DNA of 63,631 bases from Stagnihabitans sp039932095. Lineage in GTDB: Bacteria > Pseudomonadota > Alphaproteobacteria > Rhodobacterales > Rhodobacteraceae. Numbering within the stretch: position 1 is the stretch's first letter; every line of letters begins with the position of its first letter. The stretch spans positions 1 through 63,631 of the forward strand of contig JBDTQR010000002.1 in assembly GCA_039932095.1 (NCBI GenBank). Direction: 5' to 3'. The translations under genes and the position numbers were made by a program. This document shows, one piece after another, positions 27,548 to 36,480 of the stretch. The notes beneath the pieces were generated by a model, which ran no database searches, was not told where the DNA came from, and saw nothing but the letters and a program-made list of their open reading frames with translations.

Positions 27548-29272
27548 ATGCCGCGCCACCGTGCGTTTCGCCTATTCGCCCTTGCTGTCGGCTCTGCCCT
27601 GGCCATGACGCCAGCCTGCCCGGGCTGGGCCGACACCGCTCAGCCCGAGACTGCGCCCGACAATGCCGGTGCCTATCTCGCCGCCCGTCTGGCCGCCGCC
27701 AACAATGACTTCACCGCTGCCGCCTACTGGTTTGAAAAGGCGCTGCTGTCCGATCCGAAGAACCCGACCCTGCTGGAAGGCGCGGTGACCTCGCAACTGG
27801 CCCTTGGTGCCATCGACACGGCAGCTGCCTATGGCCAGATCCTGCTGGACACCGGATCTCACAGCCAGATCGCCTATATCGCGGTGCTGGCGGGCGATGC
27901 CAAAGCCGGCAATTTCGCCAAGGTTCTGAAGGATCAAACCGCCGGGAACTCGGTCGGTTCTCTCGTCGACAAACTGGTGGTTGCGTGGTCCGAACTTGGC
28001 ATTGGCAAGATGTCCGAGGCATTGGCCGATTTCGACAAGGTCACCTCGGGCCAAGGCACCGCCGCGTTCGGCCTTTATCACAAGGCACTCGCCCTCGCCT
28101 CGACCGGAGACTTCGAGGGCGCCGACAAATTGCTGTCCGGCCCCGGCTCCGAAGGCACCCAGCAACTGCGCCGCGCTGTAGTGGCACGGCTGCAGATCCT
28201 CAGCCAGCTGGAGCGTGACCCCGACGCCGTGGCGCTGCTGGACAAGGTCTTTGGCACAAGGCTGGACCTCAGCCTGACGGACCTGCGCGCCAGGCTGGTT
28301 GCCGGCGAGACCCTGCCCTATGACGTCGCCCGCACCGCAACCGAAGGTCTGGCCGAGGTGTTCTTCACCCTCGCCACTGCGCTGAACGATCAGGCCGACC
28401 AGACCTATGTCCTGCTCTACGCCCGCATCGCCACCGCGCTGCGCCCCGATCATGTCGAGGCCCAGATGCTCAGCGCAGGCCTGCTGGCCAATCTCGGCCA
28501 GAACGATCAGGCCATCGCCGCCTTTGCCACGGTTCCCGCCAACGATCCGGCCTATGTCGCGGCCCAGATCGGCATGGCGGATGTCTCGATCCGCGCCGGC
28601 CGGCCTGACGATGCCGTGGTCCTGCTGCAAAAGCTGGCAACCCAGAAGCACGACGACCTCTCGGTGCAAACCGCCCTTGGCGACGCCCTGCGCCGGCAAG
28701 GTCACTGCGATCAGGCGGTCATGGCCTACGATACTGCCATCGCCCTGCTGCCCAGACCTGAACCCGGCAACTGGCCGATGTTCTACAAACGCGCCGGCTG
28801 CGAGGCGGCCCTGAACGACTGGCCCGCTGCCCAGGCCGATTTCATCGCCGCACTGAAACTCGACCCGACCGAACCGCGCTTGCTCAACGAGCTGGGCTAT
28901 ACCTATGTCGACCGTGGCGAAAACCTTGACGAGGCGTTGAAGATGATCCAGCAGGCCGTCGCGGGCAGCCCGAACAGCGGCTATATCGTCGACAGCCTGG
29001 CCTGGGCCTATTTCCGCATGGGCCGTTATGCCGATGCCGTGGCGCCGCAGGAAAAGGCCTCCAAACTGATGCCGGTTGATCCGGTGGTCACCGATCATCT
29101 CGGCGACATCTACTGGATGGTCGGCCGCAAGCGTGAGGCGCAGTTCCAATGGCGCCGTGCCCTGTCGTTCAACCCCGATCCCAAAGACCGCGGGCGTATC
29201 ATCCACAAGCTTGATGTCGGTCTCGACAAGGTATTGTCCGAGGAAAAGGCCGCCGCCGCGAATGGCAATTGA
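27548..29272 (+). CDS. tetratricopeptide-repeat protein, exported
   Basis: 574 aa. An N-terminal signal peptide (residues 1-28, ending GWA) is followed by many TPR-like helical pairs. The clearest are in the C-terminal third (LNELGYTYVDRGENLDEALKMIQQAV, DSLAWAYFRMGRYADAVAPQEKA, DHLGDIYWMVGRKREAQFQWRRAL). It is probably a periplasmic or outer-membrane-associated scaffold. The start at 27548 has AGGAG 6 nt upstream. Its end overlaps ispE by 11 bp, so the two are translated together. No enzymatic motif is seen. Confidence 0.88.
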   Translation: MPRHRAFRLFALAVGSALAMTPACPGWADTAQPETAPDNAGAYLAARLAAANNDFTAAAYWFEKALLSDPKNPTLLEGAVTSQLALGAIDTAAAYGQILLDTGSHSQIAYIAVLAGDAKAGNFAKVLKDQTAGNSVGSLVDKLVVAWSELGIGKMSEALADFDKVTSGQGTAAFGLYHKALALASTGDFEGADKLLSGPGSEGTQQLRRAVVARLQILSQLERDPDAVALLDKVFGTRLDLSLTDLRARLVAGETLPYDVARTATEGLAEVFFTLATALNDQADQTYVLLYARIATALRPDHVEAQMLSAGLLANLGQNDQAIAAFATVPANDPAYVAAQIGMADVSIRAGRPDDAVVLLQKLATQKHDDLSVQTALGDALRRQGHCDQAVMAYDTAIALLPRPEPGNWPMFYKRAGCEAALNDWPAAQADFIAALKLDPTEPRLLNELGYTYVDRGENLDEALKMIQQAVAGSPNSGYIVDSLAWAYFRMGRYADAVAPQEKASKLMPVDPVVTDHLGDIYWMVGRKREAQFQWRRALSFNPDPKDRGRIIHKLDVGLDKVLSEEKAAAANGN

Positions 29273-30098
29273 GGCCGTCGCCCGCGCCAAGATCAACCTT
29301 GCGCTGCATGTGACCGGACGGCGCGAGGATGGCTACCACCTGCTCGACAGTCTGGTCGCGTTTGTCGATGTCGGTGACCTTGTCACAGTCCGGCCCGCCA
29401 GCACCCTGAGTTTGACGATCTCCGGCCCCCAGTCCGCCAACCTCTCGGCCAGCGACAATCTGGTCCTGAAGGCCGCCCGCGCCCTGCACCCCAGCCTTGG
29501 TGCCGCAATCACCCTGCACAAGACCTTGCCGGTGTCCTCGGGCATCGGGGGCGGCAGCGCTGACGCCGCAGCCACATTGCACGCCTTGTCACAGCTGTGG
29601 TCGCTGCCCCTGCCGTTGCCAGCCACTATCCTCGCCCTTGGCGCTGATGTGCCGGTTTGTCTGGCAGGCCATTGCGCCCGTATGCAGGGCATCGGCGACC
29701 AGATCACGAGGGTCACCTTGCCGGACGCCTGGCTGGTCTTGGTCAATCCCGGCGTCGCCCTGGCCACAGCCGATGTCTTCCGCGCCCTGAAGAACCGCAG
29801 CAATCCACCGCTGGACCCGTTGCCGCCCCTGCCCGACGCCGCCGGCCTCGCCCGCTACCTGCAAGCGCAACGCAACGACCTCGAACCGCCGGCAAGCCTT
29901 CTCGCCCCACCGATCACGGCCACGCTGGCAGCGCTGAACGCTCTGCCCGGCTGCCTGCTGGCCCGGATGTCCGGCTCCGGTGCCACTTGCTTTGGTCTGT
30001 TCGCCAGCCAATCTGCGGCAACAAACGCCGCCCAATCCCTGTCGCGTAGCAACCCAACCCATTGGATCGCCGCCACAACCCTTTCATTCCGGCAATAA
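29262..30098 (+). CDS. ispE: 4-diphosphocytidyl-2-C-methyl-D-erythritol kinase
   Basis: 278-aa GHMP kinase of the MEP isoprenoid pathway. The N-terminus AVARAKINLALHVTGRREDGYHLLDSLV and the ATP loop KTLPVSSGIGGGSADAAATL are diagnostic. C-terminal RMSGSGATCFGLF completes the fold. It begins inside the last codons of the TPR gene. Downstream, convergent, is a polyprenyl diphosphate synthase that uses the same pathway's products. Confidence 0.96.
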   Translation: MAIEAVARAKINLALHVTGRREDGYHLLDSLVAFVDVGDLVTVRPASTLSLTISGPQSANLSASDNLVLKAARALHPSLGAAITLHKTLPVSSGIGGGSADAAATLHALSQLWSLPLPLPATILALGADVPVCLAGHCARMQGIGDQITRVTLPDAWLVLVNPGVALATADVFRALKNRSNPPLDPLPPLPDAAGLARYLQAQRNDLEPPASLLAPPITATLAALNALPGCLLARMSGSGATCFGLFASQSAATNAAQSLSRSNPTHWIAATTLSFRQ

Positions 30099-30147
30099 AT
30101 ATCCCCGAGGAAGGCCGTTTGCCCAAGCGACGCCGCTGGATCCCCAG

Positions 30148-31149
30148 TCAGGCGATGCGCGACACCACGTAATCGGCCAGATCCGCCAGCACCGCCCGCA
30201 ACGGATGCTCCGGCACCACTGCCAAAGCCGCCCGCGCCCGCGACGCCCAGACAAAGGCCTCGTCGCGCGCCGCCGTCATCGCGCCGTGCCGTTCCATCAG
30301 CGCCATCGCCTGCGCCAGATCGCCGTCGCCTTGCTGACCCTTCTCGATCACCCTGACCCAGAACGCCCGCTCCTCGGCCGAGGCCGCCGCCACCGCCTTG
30401 ATCACCGGCAGCGTCACCTTGCGCTCACGGAAATCATCGCCTGTGTTCTTGCCGATCACCGTCGACGACCCGCCATAATCCAGCAGATCATCGGCAATCT
30501 GAAATGCAATGCCCAAGGCATCGCCATAAACATGAAGCGCCCGTGTCACCGTGTCGGACGCCCCGGCAATCACTCCACCGACCTCGGTCGCCGCCGAAAA
30601 CAGCGCCGCTGTCTTGCCACGCACCACCTGCAGATAGACGGCCTCCGTGGTTCCCAGATCCTGTGCGGCACTAAGCTGCAACACCTCACCCTCGGCAATC
30701 GTCGCCGAGGCATTGGCCAGAATGTCCAGCACCCGCAGCGACCCGGTCTCCACCATCAACTGAAAGCTGCGGCTGAACAGATAGTCGCCCACCAGCACCG
30801 AAGATTTGTTGTCCCACAGCAGGTTGGCCGTCGGCCGCCCGCGCCGTCGTGTGCTCTCATCCACCACGTCGTCATGCAGCAGGGTTGCCGTGTGAATGAA
30901 CTCCACCGTTGCTGCCAGATGCACATGATAGGGACCATCATAGCCGCAGATCCGCGCCGCCGCCAAGGTCAGCATCGGCCGCAACCGCTTGCCCCCCGCC
31001 TCGACTAGATGGGCCGTCACCTCGGGAATACGCGGCGCATGTTCACTGGCCATCCGAGTCCGGATCAGCACATTGACCGCCGCCATGTCGTCGGCCAGCG
31101 CTGCCGCCAGCTCATCCTGCGGCTTCTGCCCGGCCTCCATCAACCCCAT
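30148..31149 (-). CDS. polyprenyl diphosphate synthase (octa/decaprenyl type)
   Basis: 333-aa trans-prenyltransferase making the ubiquinone side chain. The first aspartate-rich motif is LLHDDVVDE and the second FQIADDLLDYGG; AGGKRLRP binds the allylic diphosphate. The start at 31149 is set by GGAG 5 nt upstream; the longer frame to 31296 crosses into the divergent gene. The chain length (probably ten units in this lineage) is inferred, not read. It is divergent from the DUF2007 gene. Confidence 0.92.
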   Translation of the reverse strand: MGLMEAGQKPQDELAAALADDMAAVNVLIRTRMASEHAPRIPEVTAHLVEAGGKRLRPMLTLAAARICGYDGPYHVHLAATVEFIHTATLLHDDVVDESTRRRGRPTANLLWDNKSSVLVGDYLFSRSFQLMVETGSLRVLDILANASATIAEGEVLQLSAAQDLGTTEAVYLQVVRGKTAALFSAATEVGGVIAGASDTVTRALHVYGDALGIAFQIADDLLDYGGSSTVIGKNTGDDFRERKVTLPVIKAVAAASAEERAFWVRVIEKGQQGDGDLAQAMALMERHGAMTAARDEAFVWASRARAALAVVPEHPLRAVLADLADYVVSRIA

Positions 31150-31197
31150 CGTACTCCGCCCCTCGACAGCTTGGCGCCCGGCAACTACACCAGACGC

Positions 31198-31422
31198 ATG
31201 AAGCTCTTGCTGCGCACCACGGACCCGACCCTGATCGCCTTCGCGCAGGCCCTGCTCGCGGGCGAGGGTATAGCGGCGTTTGAGATGGACGTCCACACAA
31301 GCATCCTCGAAGGCTCATCCTTCCTGCTGCCGCGGCGCTTGATGGTGGCTGACCGCGACCACTTCATGGCCCGCGCCGCCCTGATCGACAACGATTTTCC
31401 CACCGACGCCTGCCCGACCTGA
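31198..31422 (+). CDS. DUF2007 domain protein (putative signal-transducing small protein)
   Basis: 74 aa. MKLLLRTTDPTLIAFAQALLAGEGIAAFEMD and the later LLPRRLMVADRD are the usual DUF2007 pattern, a small ferredoxin-like alpha-beta domain. Its stop overlaps the start of the downstream methyltransferase (TGATG). Such fusions of DUF2007 and a TrmN6-like methyltransferase in one operon suggest a shared role, which is unknown. It lies 48 bp from the divergent polyprenyl synthase start. Confidence 0.85.
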   Translation: MKLLLRTTDPTLIAFAQALLAGEGIAAFEMDVHTSILEGSSFLLPRRLMVADRDHFMARAALIDNDFPTDACPT

Positions 31423-32180
31423 TGTTTGCCGAGACCAACCTGTCCCGCGATGCCTTTCTGTGTGGCCGCCTGCACTTGTGGCAGCCCTTGAAGGGCTACC
31501 GCGCCGCCACCGATCCCGTCCTGCTTGCCGCTGCCTGTCCGGCCCTGCCCGGCCAATCCGTGCTCGATCTGGGCTGCGGTGCCGGTGCCGCCGCCCTCTG
31601 CCTCGCCGCCCGGGTTCCCAACCTGCAGCTTTACGGCCTTGAACTGCAAGACAGCTACGCCGCTCTCGCCCGCCGCAATGCCTCTGAGAACGCCATTTTG
31701 TTCCACGTCGAGACGGGTGACCTTGCGCAAATGCCCGCCGCCCTGAAGCTCGGCTTCGATCATGTCATCGCCAACCCGCCCTATTATCCCCGCGCGGGCT
31801 CCCCCTCGCCCACGGCAAACCGCGACACCGCGCTCCGTGCCGAAACCCCGATTGCCACCTGGGTCCACGTCGCCGCCCGTCGGCTGAAACCGGGCGGCTG
31901 GCTGACATTGATCGCGGGCGCTGACAGCCTGCCCGACCTGCTTGCGTCCCTCGGCCCGGGCCTCGGCTCCGCCGCCGTCCTCCCCCTCACGCCGCGCGCA
32001 GACCGCCCTGCCCTGCGTATCCTGCTCCGCGCCCGCAAGACCGGCCGTGCGGCCTTTCGCCTGCTCGCCCCGTTTGTCCTGCATGCCGGCGACGCCCATG
32101 ACGGCGACCGCGAATCTTACACGCCCAAGGCGAATGCAGTTCTGCGGGAACTTGCCGATCTTTCAGCCGAGTTTCGCTGA
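31422..32180 (+). CDS. N6-adenine-type methyltransferase (TrmN6/YfiC-like)
   Basis: 252 aa. The AdoMet motif I VLDLGCGAGAAALCLAAR, an acidic strand 2 (YGLELQ), and motif IV VIANPPYY are typical of amino-group methyltransferases such as TrmN6, which methylates A37 of tRNA1(Val). An early LWQPLKGYRAATDPVLLAAA also matches that family. The substrate by analogy is tRNA, but rRNA or protein cannot be excluded. It overlaps DUF2007 by 1 nt (TGATG). Confidence 0.85.
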   Translation: MFAETNLSRDAFLCGRLHLWQPLKGYRAATDPVLLAAACPALPGQSVLDLGCGAGAAALCLAARVPNLQLYGLELQDSYAALARRNASENAILFHVETGDLAQMPAALKLGFDHVIANPPYYPRAGSPSPTANRDTALRAETPIATWVHVAARRLKPGGWLTLIAGADSLPDLLASLGPGLGSAAVLPLTPRADRPALRILLRARKTGRAAFRLLAPFVLHAGDAHDGDRESYTPKANAVLRELADLSAEFR

Positions 32181-32280
32181 ATTGTCGCTATTGCCGCGCC
32201 TTGCACTGTGAAGATTTGGTGACAGAGCGCCAAAAACGTGATGCACTGTCCTTACCATAAATAGGCATAGGAGGCTCTAC

Positions 32281-32448
32281 ATGACCGTTGCTTCGCACAT
32301 CGCGGAACTGAAACGGAAGCACGAACACCTCTCTGAAGCCGTCGTTTCGGCCCAGCGTTCGCCCGGAATCGACGACCTCCACATCGCCGAGCTGAAGAAG
32401 CAGAAACTCAAGATCAAGGAAGAAATCTCGCGCCTGCAAAGCGCTTAG
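32281..32448 (+). CDS. YdcH family protein (DUF465)
   Basis: 55-aa helical-hairpin protein. The pattern HIAELKRKHEHLSEAV ... DLHIAELKKQKLKIKEEISRLQS is that of DUF465/YdcH. AGGAGG lies 5 nt upstream of the ATG. The function is unknown. Its stop overlaps the convergent EamA transporter stop by 4 bp (TTAG). Confidence 0.9.
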   Translation: MTVASHIAELKRKHEHLSEAVVSAQRSPGIDDLHIAELKKQKLKIKEEISRLQSA

Positions 32449-33311
32449 CGGGCACGCCCATTGGCGCGGGCAGCAAGGACTGCCCCGCCAACAATCATGA
32501 CGGCAGCGACCAGCAGCACGGCTGAGGCTTCGGCCCGCCCCGACAGAATCAGAACCAGCGTCGACAGTAGCGGCGCAGCATAGGACGCCACCCCCAACAT
32601 TTGAATGTCGCCGCGTTTCATGCCGACATCCCAGGTGAAGAATGCCAGGCCAACCGGCCCAAGTCCCAGCAGAATAAGACAAATCCAGCCCGCCGCACCA
32701 ACTGGTGCCACCGTCGCTTCCAACGCAAAATGCGCCGCGGCCGAAAGAATCGCCGTCACCAGACAATAGATAGTCACCGCCTCACTCGGCACCCTGCCGA
32801 ATTGCCGCGACAGCACCGAATAGCCCGCCCAGGTCAGGGCACAAAGAAACGCCAGCCCATAGCCCAACAAAGCCCCCGCTGGCATCGCGACCCCACCCCG
32901 CAGCAACAGCAGCGCCGCCCCGCCAAACGCCAGCAGCGCCCCGACAACATGCATTGGCCGCAGATGCTCACCGGGCACCAGGCCGGACAGCAGCACGATG
33001 AACAACGGCCACAGATAGGCGATCAACCCGGTTTCAGCGAATGGTGCCAGGCGGAACGCACTGAAATACAGCAGGTGATAGCCGAACAACCCCGCAGTTC
33101 CAGCGGCATAGACCTTCCAGCCGACCCCGCGCAGCGCCGCAAACCCGGCCCCACGCGCCATCCAGATTAAGCCGATGGTCCCGCCAATGGCAAAGCAGAT
33201 CGAATTCAATTCCAGCGGCGGCACCGGCGCCGTGCCGATGGTCAATACGGCCAGCAGCGCCCACATCAGCACGGCGCTGAACCCGATCACCGTCGCCCGG
33301 CTTCTGGTCAA
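32445..33311 (-). CDS. DMT superfamily (EamA) transporter
   Basis: 288-aa inner-membrane protein with about ten transmembrane helices in two EamA repeats (e.g. VIGFSAVLMWALLAVLTIG, LIAYLWPLFIVLLSGLVPGE, GAALLLLRGGVAM, VLVAAVMIVGGAVLAARANGRAR). The pattern recalls YddG-like amino-acid exporters. No upstream ATG or GTG fits, so a TTG start at 33311 with GGGGCC upstream is used. It lies 75 nt downstream of phaB on the same strand. The substrate is unknown. Confidence 0.85.
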   Translation of the reverse strand: MTRSRATVIGFSAVLMWALLAVLTIGTAPVPPLELNSICFAIGGTIGLIWMARGAGFAALRGVGWKVYAAGTAGLFGYHLLYFSAFRLAPFAETGLIAYLWPLFIVLLSGLVPGEHLRPMHVVGALLAFGGAALLLLRGGVAMPAGALLGYGLAFLCALTWAGYSVLSRQFGRVPSEAVTIYCLVTAILSAAAHFALEATVAPVGAAGWICLILLGLGPVGLAFFTWDVGMKRGDIQMLGVASYAAPLLSTLVLILSGRAEASAVLLVAAVMIVGGAVLAARANGRAR

Positions 33312-33386
33312 GGCGCGGCCCCAAATCCCATTGCCAGAATTTGCAAAAATTCTGCCAGATCTTTGGTTCCCGCGCCCAATCGCATC

Positions 33387-34112
33387 TCAGACGAAGAACT
33401 GCCCACCATTGGCCGAGATCGTCGAGCCGGTGATGAATCCCGCATCGTCCGAGGCCAGAAACACCACGATTCGCGCCACTTCCTCCGGCTCGCCCAACCG
33501 CCCGACCGGGATCTGCGGAATGATCCGCTCTGCCAGCACCTTAGCATCAATCGCCTTCACCATATCGGTGCCGATATAGCCCGGGCAGATCGCGTTGACG
33601 GTAATCCCGGCCCGCGCGCCTTCTTGCGCCAAGGCCTTGGTAAAGCCCAGATCGCCTGCCTTCGAAGCAGAATAGTTTACCTGACCCGCCTGACCCTTCT
33701 GGCCATTGATCGACGAAATGCTGATTACCCGGCCGAACTTGCGGTCGCGCATGCCGGTCCACAGCGGATGGGTCATATTGAACAGACCGCTCAGATTGGT
33801 GTCGATCACCTCTTTCCAGGCCTGAGGCGTCATCTTGTGGAACATGCCGTCCCTTGTGATCCCGGCATTGTTGACCAGCACCGACACCGGGCCAAGATCG
33901 GCCTCTACTTTGGCGATCCCCGCCGCACAGGCGTCATAATCCGCCACCGACCATTTATAGCTCGCAATCCCGGTCTCAGCGGTGAATTTCGCCGCCGCCT
34001 CGTCGTTGCCGGCGTAGTTCGCAGCTACCGTATAGCCCGCCGCTTGCAACGCCACCGATATCGCAGCGCCAATACCCCGGGTTCCCCCGGTCACCAATGC
34101 AGTCTTCGCCAT
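33387..34112 (-). CDS. phaB: acetoacetyl-CoA reductase
   Basis: 241-aa NADPH-dependent SDR reducing acetoacetyl-CoA to (R)-3-hydroxybutyryl-CoA for polyhydroxybutyrate. TGGTRGIGAAI at the N-terminus binds the cofactor. The catalytic Ser-Tyr-Lys are in SISSINGQKGQAGQVNYSASKAG. VNAICPGYIGTDMV and the C-terminal GSTISANGGQ are typical of PhaB rather than FabG. AGGAGG lies upstream of the ATG. It is downstream of phaA, separated by a terminator-like hairpin. Confidence 0.94.
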   Translation of the reverse strand: MAKTALVTGGTRGIGAAISVALQAAGYTVAANYAGNDEAAAKFTAETGIASYKWSVADYDACAAGIAKVEADLGPVSVLVNNAGITRDGMFHKMTPQAWKEVIDTNLSGLFNMTHPLWTGMRDRKFGRVISISSINGQKGQAGQVNYSASKAGDLGFTKALAQEGARAGITVNAICPGYIGTDMVKAIDAKVLAERIIPQIPVGRLGEPEEVARIVVFLASDDAGFITGSTISANGGQFFV

Positions 34113-34157
34113 CCTGGCCTCCTCGCCTAAGCCTGTATAATCTTGTTACCCAACGAA

Positions 34158-34190
34158 AAGCCGGCACGCAATTTAATTGCGCGCCGGCTT
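34158..34190 (-). terminator. hairpin between phaA and phaB
   Basis: AAGCCGGC (34158-34165) pairs with GCCGGCTT (34183-34190), and inside it CGCAAT (34167-34172) pairs with ATTGCG (34176-34181), with one A-C mismatch between. In the minus-strand direction a short T run follows. It lies in the 93-bp gap after the phaA stop and probably reduces read-through into phaB. Confidence 0.75.
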
Positions 34191-34205
34191 CTATGAAACT
34201 CAAAG

Positions 34206-35381
34206 TCAGGCTTGCTCGATGCACATGGCAACACCCATGCCGCCGCCGATGCACAGTGTCGCCAGACCCTTCTTGGCGCCTTGGCGCTTCATCTGATAGA
34301 TCAGCGTGTTCAGGATGCGAGCACCCGAGGCACCGATCGGGTGGCCGATCGCAATCGCGCCACCATTGACGTTCACAATCGCCGGGTCCCAGCCCATGTC
34401 CTTGTTCACCGCACAGGCCTGCGCCGCAAAAGCCTCATTCGCCTCGACCAGATCCAGATCGCCCACCTTCCAGCCCGCTTTTTCCAGCGCCTTGCGGCTG
34501 GCAAAGATCGGCCCGACACCCATGATCGACGGGTCCAGCCCGGCGGTGGCATAGGACGCAATCCTCGCCAGTGGGGTCAGCCCGCGCTTCTCGGCCTCTG
34601 CCTCGCTCATCAGCAGCACCGCCGCCGCACCATCATTCAGCCCCGAGGCATTCGCCGCCGTGACCGAACCGTCCTTGGTGAAGGCCGGGCGCAGTTTCTG
34701 CATGCTCTCCAGCGTCGCGCCATGGCGGATATATTCGTCCTGATCGACCGTCACATCGCCTTTGCGACCCTTGATGACGAACGGCACGATCTCATCGGCA
34801 AACCGCCCGGCCTTCTGCGCGGCCTCGGCCTTGTGCTGACTGGCAACCGCGAACGCGTCCTGCATGTCGCGGCTGATCTGCCATTGGCTCGCGACGTTTT
34901 CCGCCGTCTGGCCCATGTGATAACCATTGAAGGCATCCCACAACCCGTCCTTGATCATGCTGTCGACAAAGGCCATGTCGCCCATCTTGGTGCCCGCCCG
35001 CAAATGCGCGACATGGGGCGACAGGCTCATGCTTTCCTGACCACCAGCCACCACGATCGCCGCATCGCCCAATTGGACATGCATAGCGCCCAAAGCCACC
35101 GCCCGCAGCCCCGAGCCGCAGACCTGATTGAGGCTCCAGGCGCTGGATTCCTTCGGCAAACCGGCATTGATATGCGCCTGCCGCGCCGGGTTCTGGCCCT
35201 GACCTGCAGTCAGCACCTGACCCAGAATGGTCTCTGACACATCGGCCTTGTCGACCCCGGCCCGGGCCACGACCTCTTCGATCACCGCAGCGCCCAGATG
35301 GTGCGCCGGGGTCGCCGCGAAGGCGCCGTTAAAGCTGCCGACAGCGGTACGTGCCGCAGATACGATCACAACATTGGTCAT
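34206..35381 (-). CDS. phaA: acetyl-CoA acetyltransferase (beta-ketothiolase)
   Basis: 391 aa, condensing two acetyl-CoA to acetoacetyl-CoA. The catalytic Cys is in LNQVCGSGLRAVALG; His in NVNGGAIAIGHPIGASG and the C-terminal Cys in LCIGGGMGVAMCIE are present. The start at 35381 (MTNVVIVSAART) is the family-standard one. With phaB it supplies hydroxybutyryl-CoA; the polymerase phaC is not in this window. A TGC-rich palindromic stretch lies upstream (35475-35512). Confidence 0.96.
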   Translation of the reverse strand: MTNVVIVSAARTAVGSFNGAFAATPAHHLGAAVIEEVVARAGVDKADVSETILGQVLTAGQGQNPARQAHINAGLPKESSAWSLNQVCGSGLRAVALGAMHVQLGDAAIVVAGGQESMSLSPHVAHLRAGTKMGDMAFVDSMIKDGLWDAFNGYHMGQTAENVASQWQISRDMQDAFAVASQHKAEAAQKAGRFADEIVPFVIKGRKGDVTVDQDEYIRHGATLESMQKLRPAFTKDGSVTAANASGLNDGAAAVLLMSEAEAEKRGLTPLARIASYATAGLDPSIMGVGPIFASRKALEKAGWKVGDLDLVEANEAFAAQACAVNKDMGWDPAIVNVNGGAIAIGHPIGASGARILNTLIYQMKRQGAKKGLATLCIGGGMGVAMCIEQA

Positions 35382-35474
35382 GGTTTCCTCGCCCTCTCGC
35401 ATGGCTTGACGCGGCATTTCACCCGCCGCTCTGCCCAATGGCCTAGGCGGGATGGGGCCAGAATGCAAGGTTTC

Positions 35475-35512
35475 GCTGCACCAGCATAGCAGCTATGACG
35501 CCGCAGTGCAGG
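35475..35512. promoter_or_regulatory. TGC-rich palindromic region upstream of phaA (possible PhaR site)
   Basis: GCTGC (35475-35479) and GCAGC (35489-35493) form an inverted repeat with a 9-bp spacer, followed by CCGCAGTGCAGG at 35501-35512. TGC-rich inverted repeats of this kind are bound by the polyhydroxybutyrate repressor PhaR in Paracoccus and relatives. It lies 94-131 bp upstream of the phaA start. Binding is inference. Confidence 0.35.
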
Positions 35513-36355
35513 TCATCCTGTCCGCGCCATCTTGGCCATGGTCCATGGCGGTTTGACGGTTGGCGCACCATGCAGATAGCCCTGCTGGCAATCGACGCCA
35601 AGGGTGCGCAGGCAGTCCGCCTCGTCCCGGGTTTCCACCATCTCGGCCACGGTAATCATCTGAAAATGTCGCCCGATGTCGAGCATCGCCCGGGTCAGCG
35701 CCTGATTGTCCGCGTCGGTTTCGATGTGCCGCACGAACTGGCCGTCGATCTTCAGGATGTCGAACATGAAATCCTTGAAATAGCGCAGCGCGGTAAAACC
35801 CGCCCCGAAATCATCCATCGCAAAGGCAACACCCCGGCGCTGGTGCTGATCCATGAAACTCAGCACCAGTTCCGGCACCAGCATGACCGAGCTTTCGGTG
35901 ATCTCCAGAATCAGCCGCTCGCCCACGGTTGGATCCTGATCCAGACCCCGCTTCAGCGTCCACATGAAGCGCGAATAGCCGATCGACCGGGCCGACATGT
36001 TGATCGAAATCCGGACTGCGGGATGGCGGGCAAGGGCTTGCAGGCCCTGCTCCACCGCCAGACAATCGATCTCGCGGCCGAGTTCATGGCTTTCGACAGC
36101 CCCCATGAAATTCTTGGCCGGAATGATCCGGCCATTCGGCTCCATCACCCGGATCAACCCTTCATGGAAAGCGACGCGCCCGGGATCGCGCGACAGGACG
36201 ACCGGCTGATAGGCCAGTCGCATCCGCTTGCGCACCACCGCCTCGGCCACCATGCCGATCGTCTCTTCATCCTGCTTCGACAAGGCAACGCCCAACGGAC
36301 TGGCATCGCCGGGTGCGGCATCCTTGGCGGGCTTCCAACGTGGCGGCAGCATCAT
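35513..36355 (-). CDS. EAL-domain protein (cyclic-di-GMP phosphodiesterase)
   Basis: 280 aa. After an N-terminal ~55 residues comes an EAL domain with the signature as EGL (FHEGLIRV), then NMSARS, EITESS, DDFGAGFTALRYFKDF, LKIDGQFV, VAEMVET and QQGYLHG. All metal and catalytic residues I can place are present, so it should hydrolyse c-di-GMP. No membrane helix or sensor domain is seen, so it is probably cytoplasmic. AGGAGAG marks the start at 36355. It is divergent from tag. Confidence 0.88.
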   Translation of the reverse strand: MMLPPRWKPAKDAAPGDASPLGVALSKQDEETIGMVAEAVVRKRMRLAYQPVVLSRDPGRVAFHEGLIRVMEPNGRIIPAKNFMGAVESHELGREIDCLAVEQGLQALARHPAVRISINMSARSIGYSRFMWTLKRGLDQDPTVGERLILEITESSVMLVPELVLSFMDQHQRRGVAFAMDDFGAGFTALRYFKDFMFDILKIDGQFVRHIETDADNQALTRAMLDIGRHFQMITVAEMVETRDEADCLRTLGVDCQQGYLHGAPTVKPPWTMAKMARTG

Positions 36356-36480
36356 GGTCTCTCCTCGGCATTTGGGCCTGGCCCCAGCCTCTTGCTTGGC
36401 AAAATGCTGGTATAAAGGTAAAGCTTCGTTGAACGCTCTGATTTGCCACAAATCCCGACTGCTCTGGCCAAAGGCACCCG

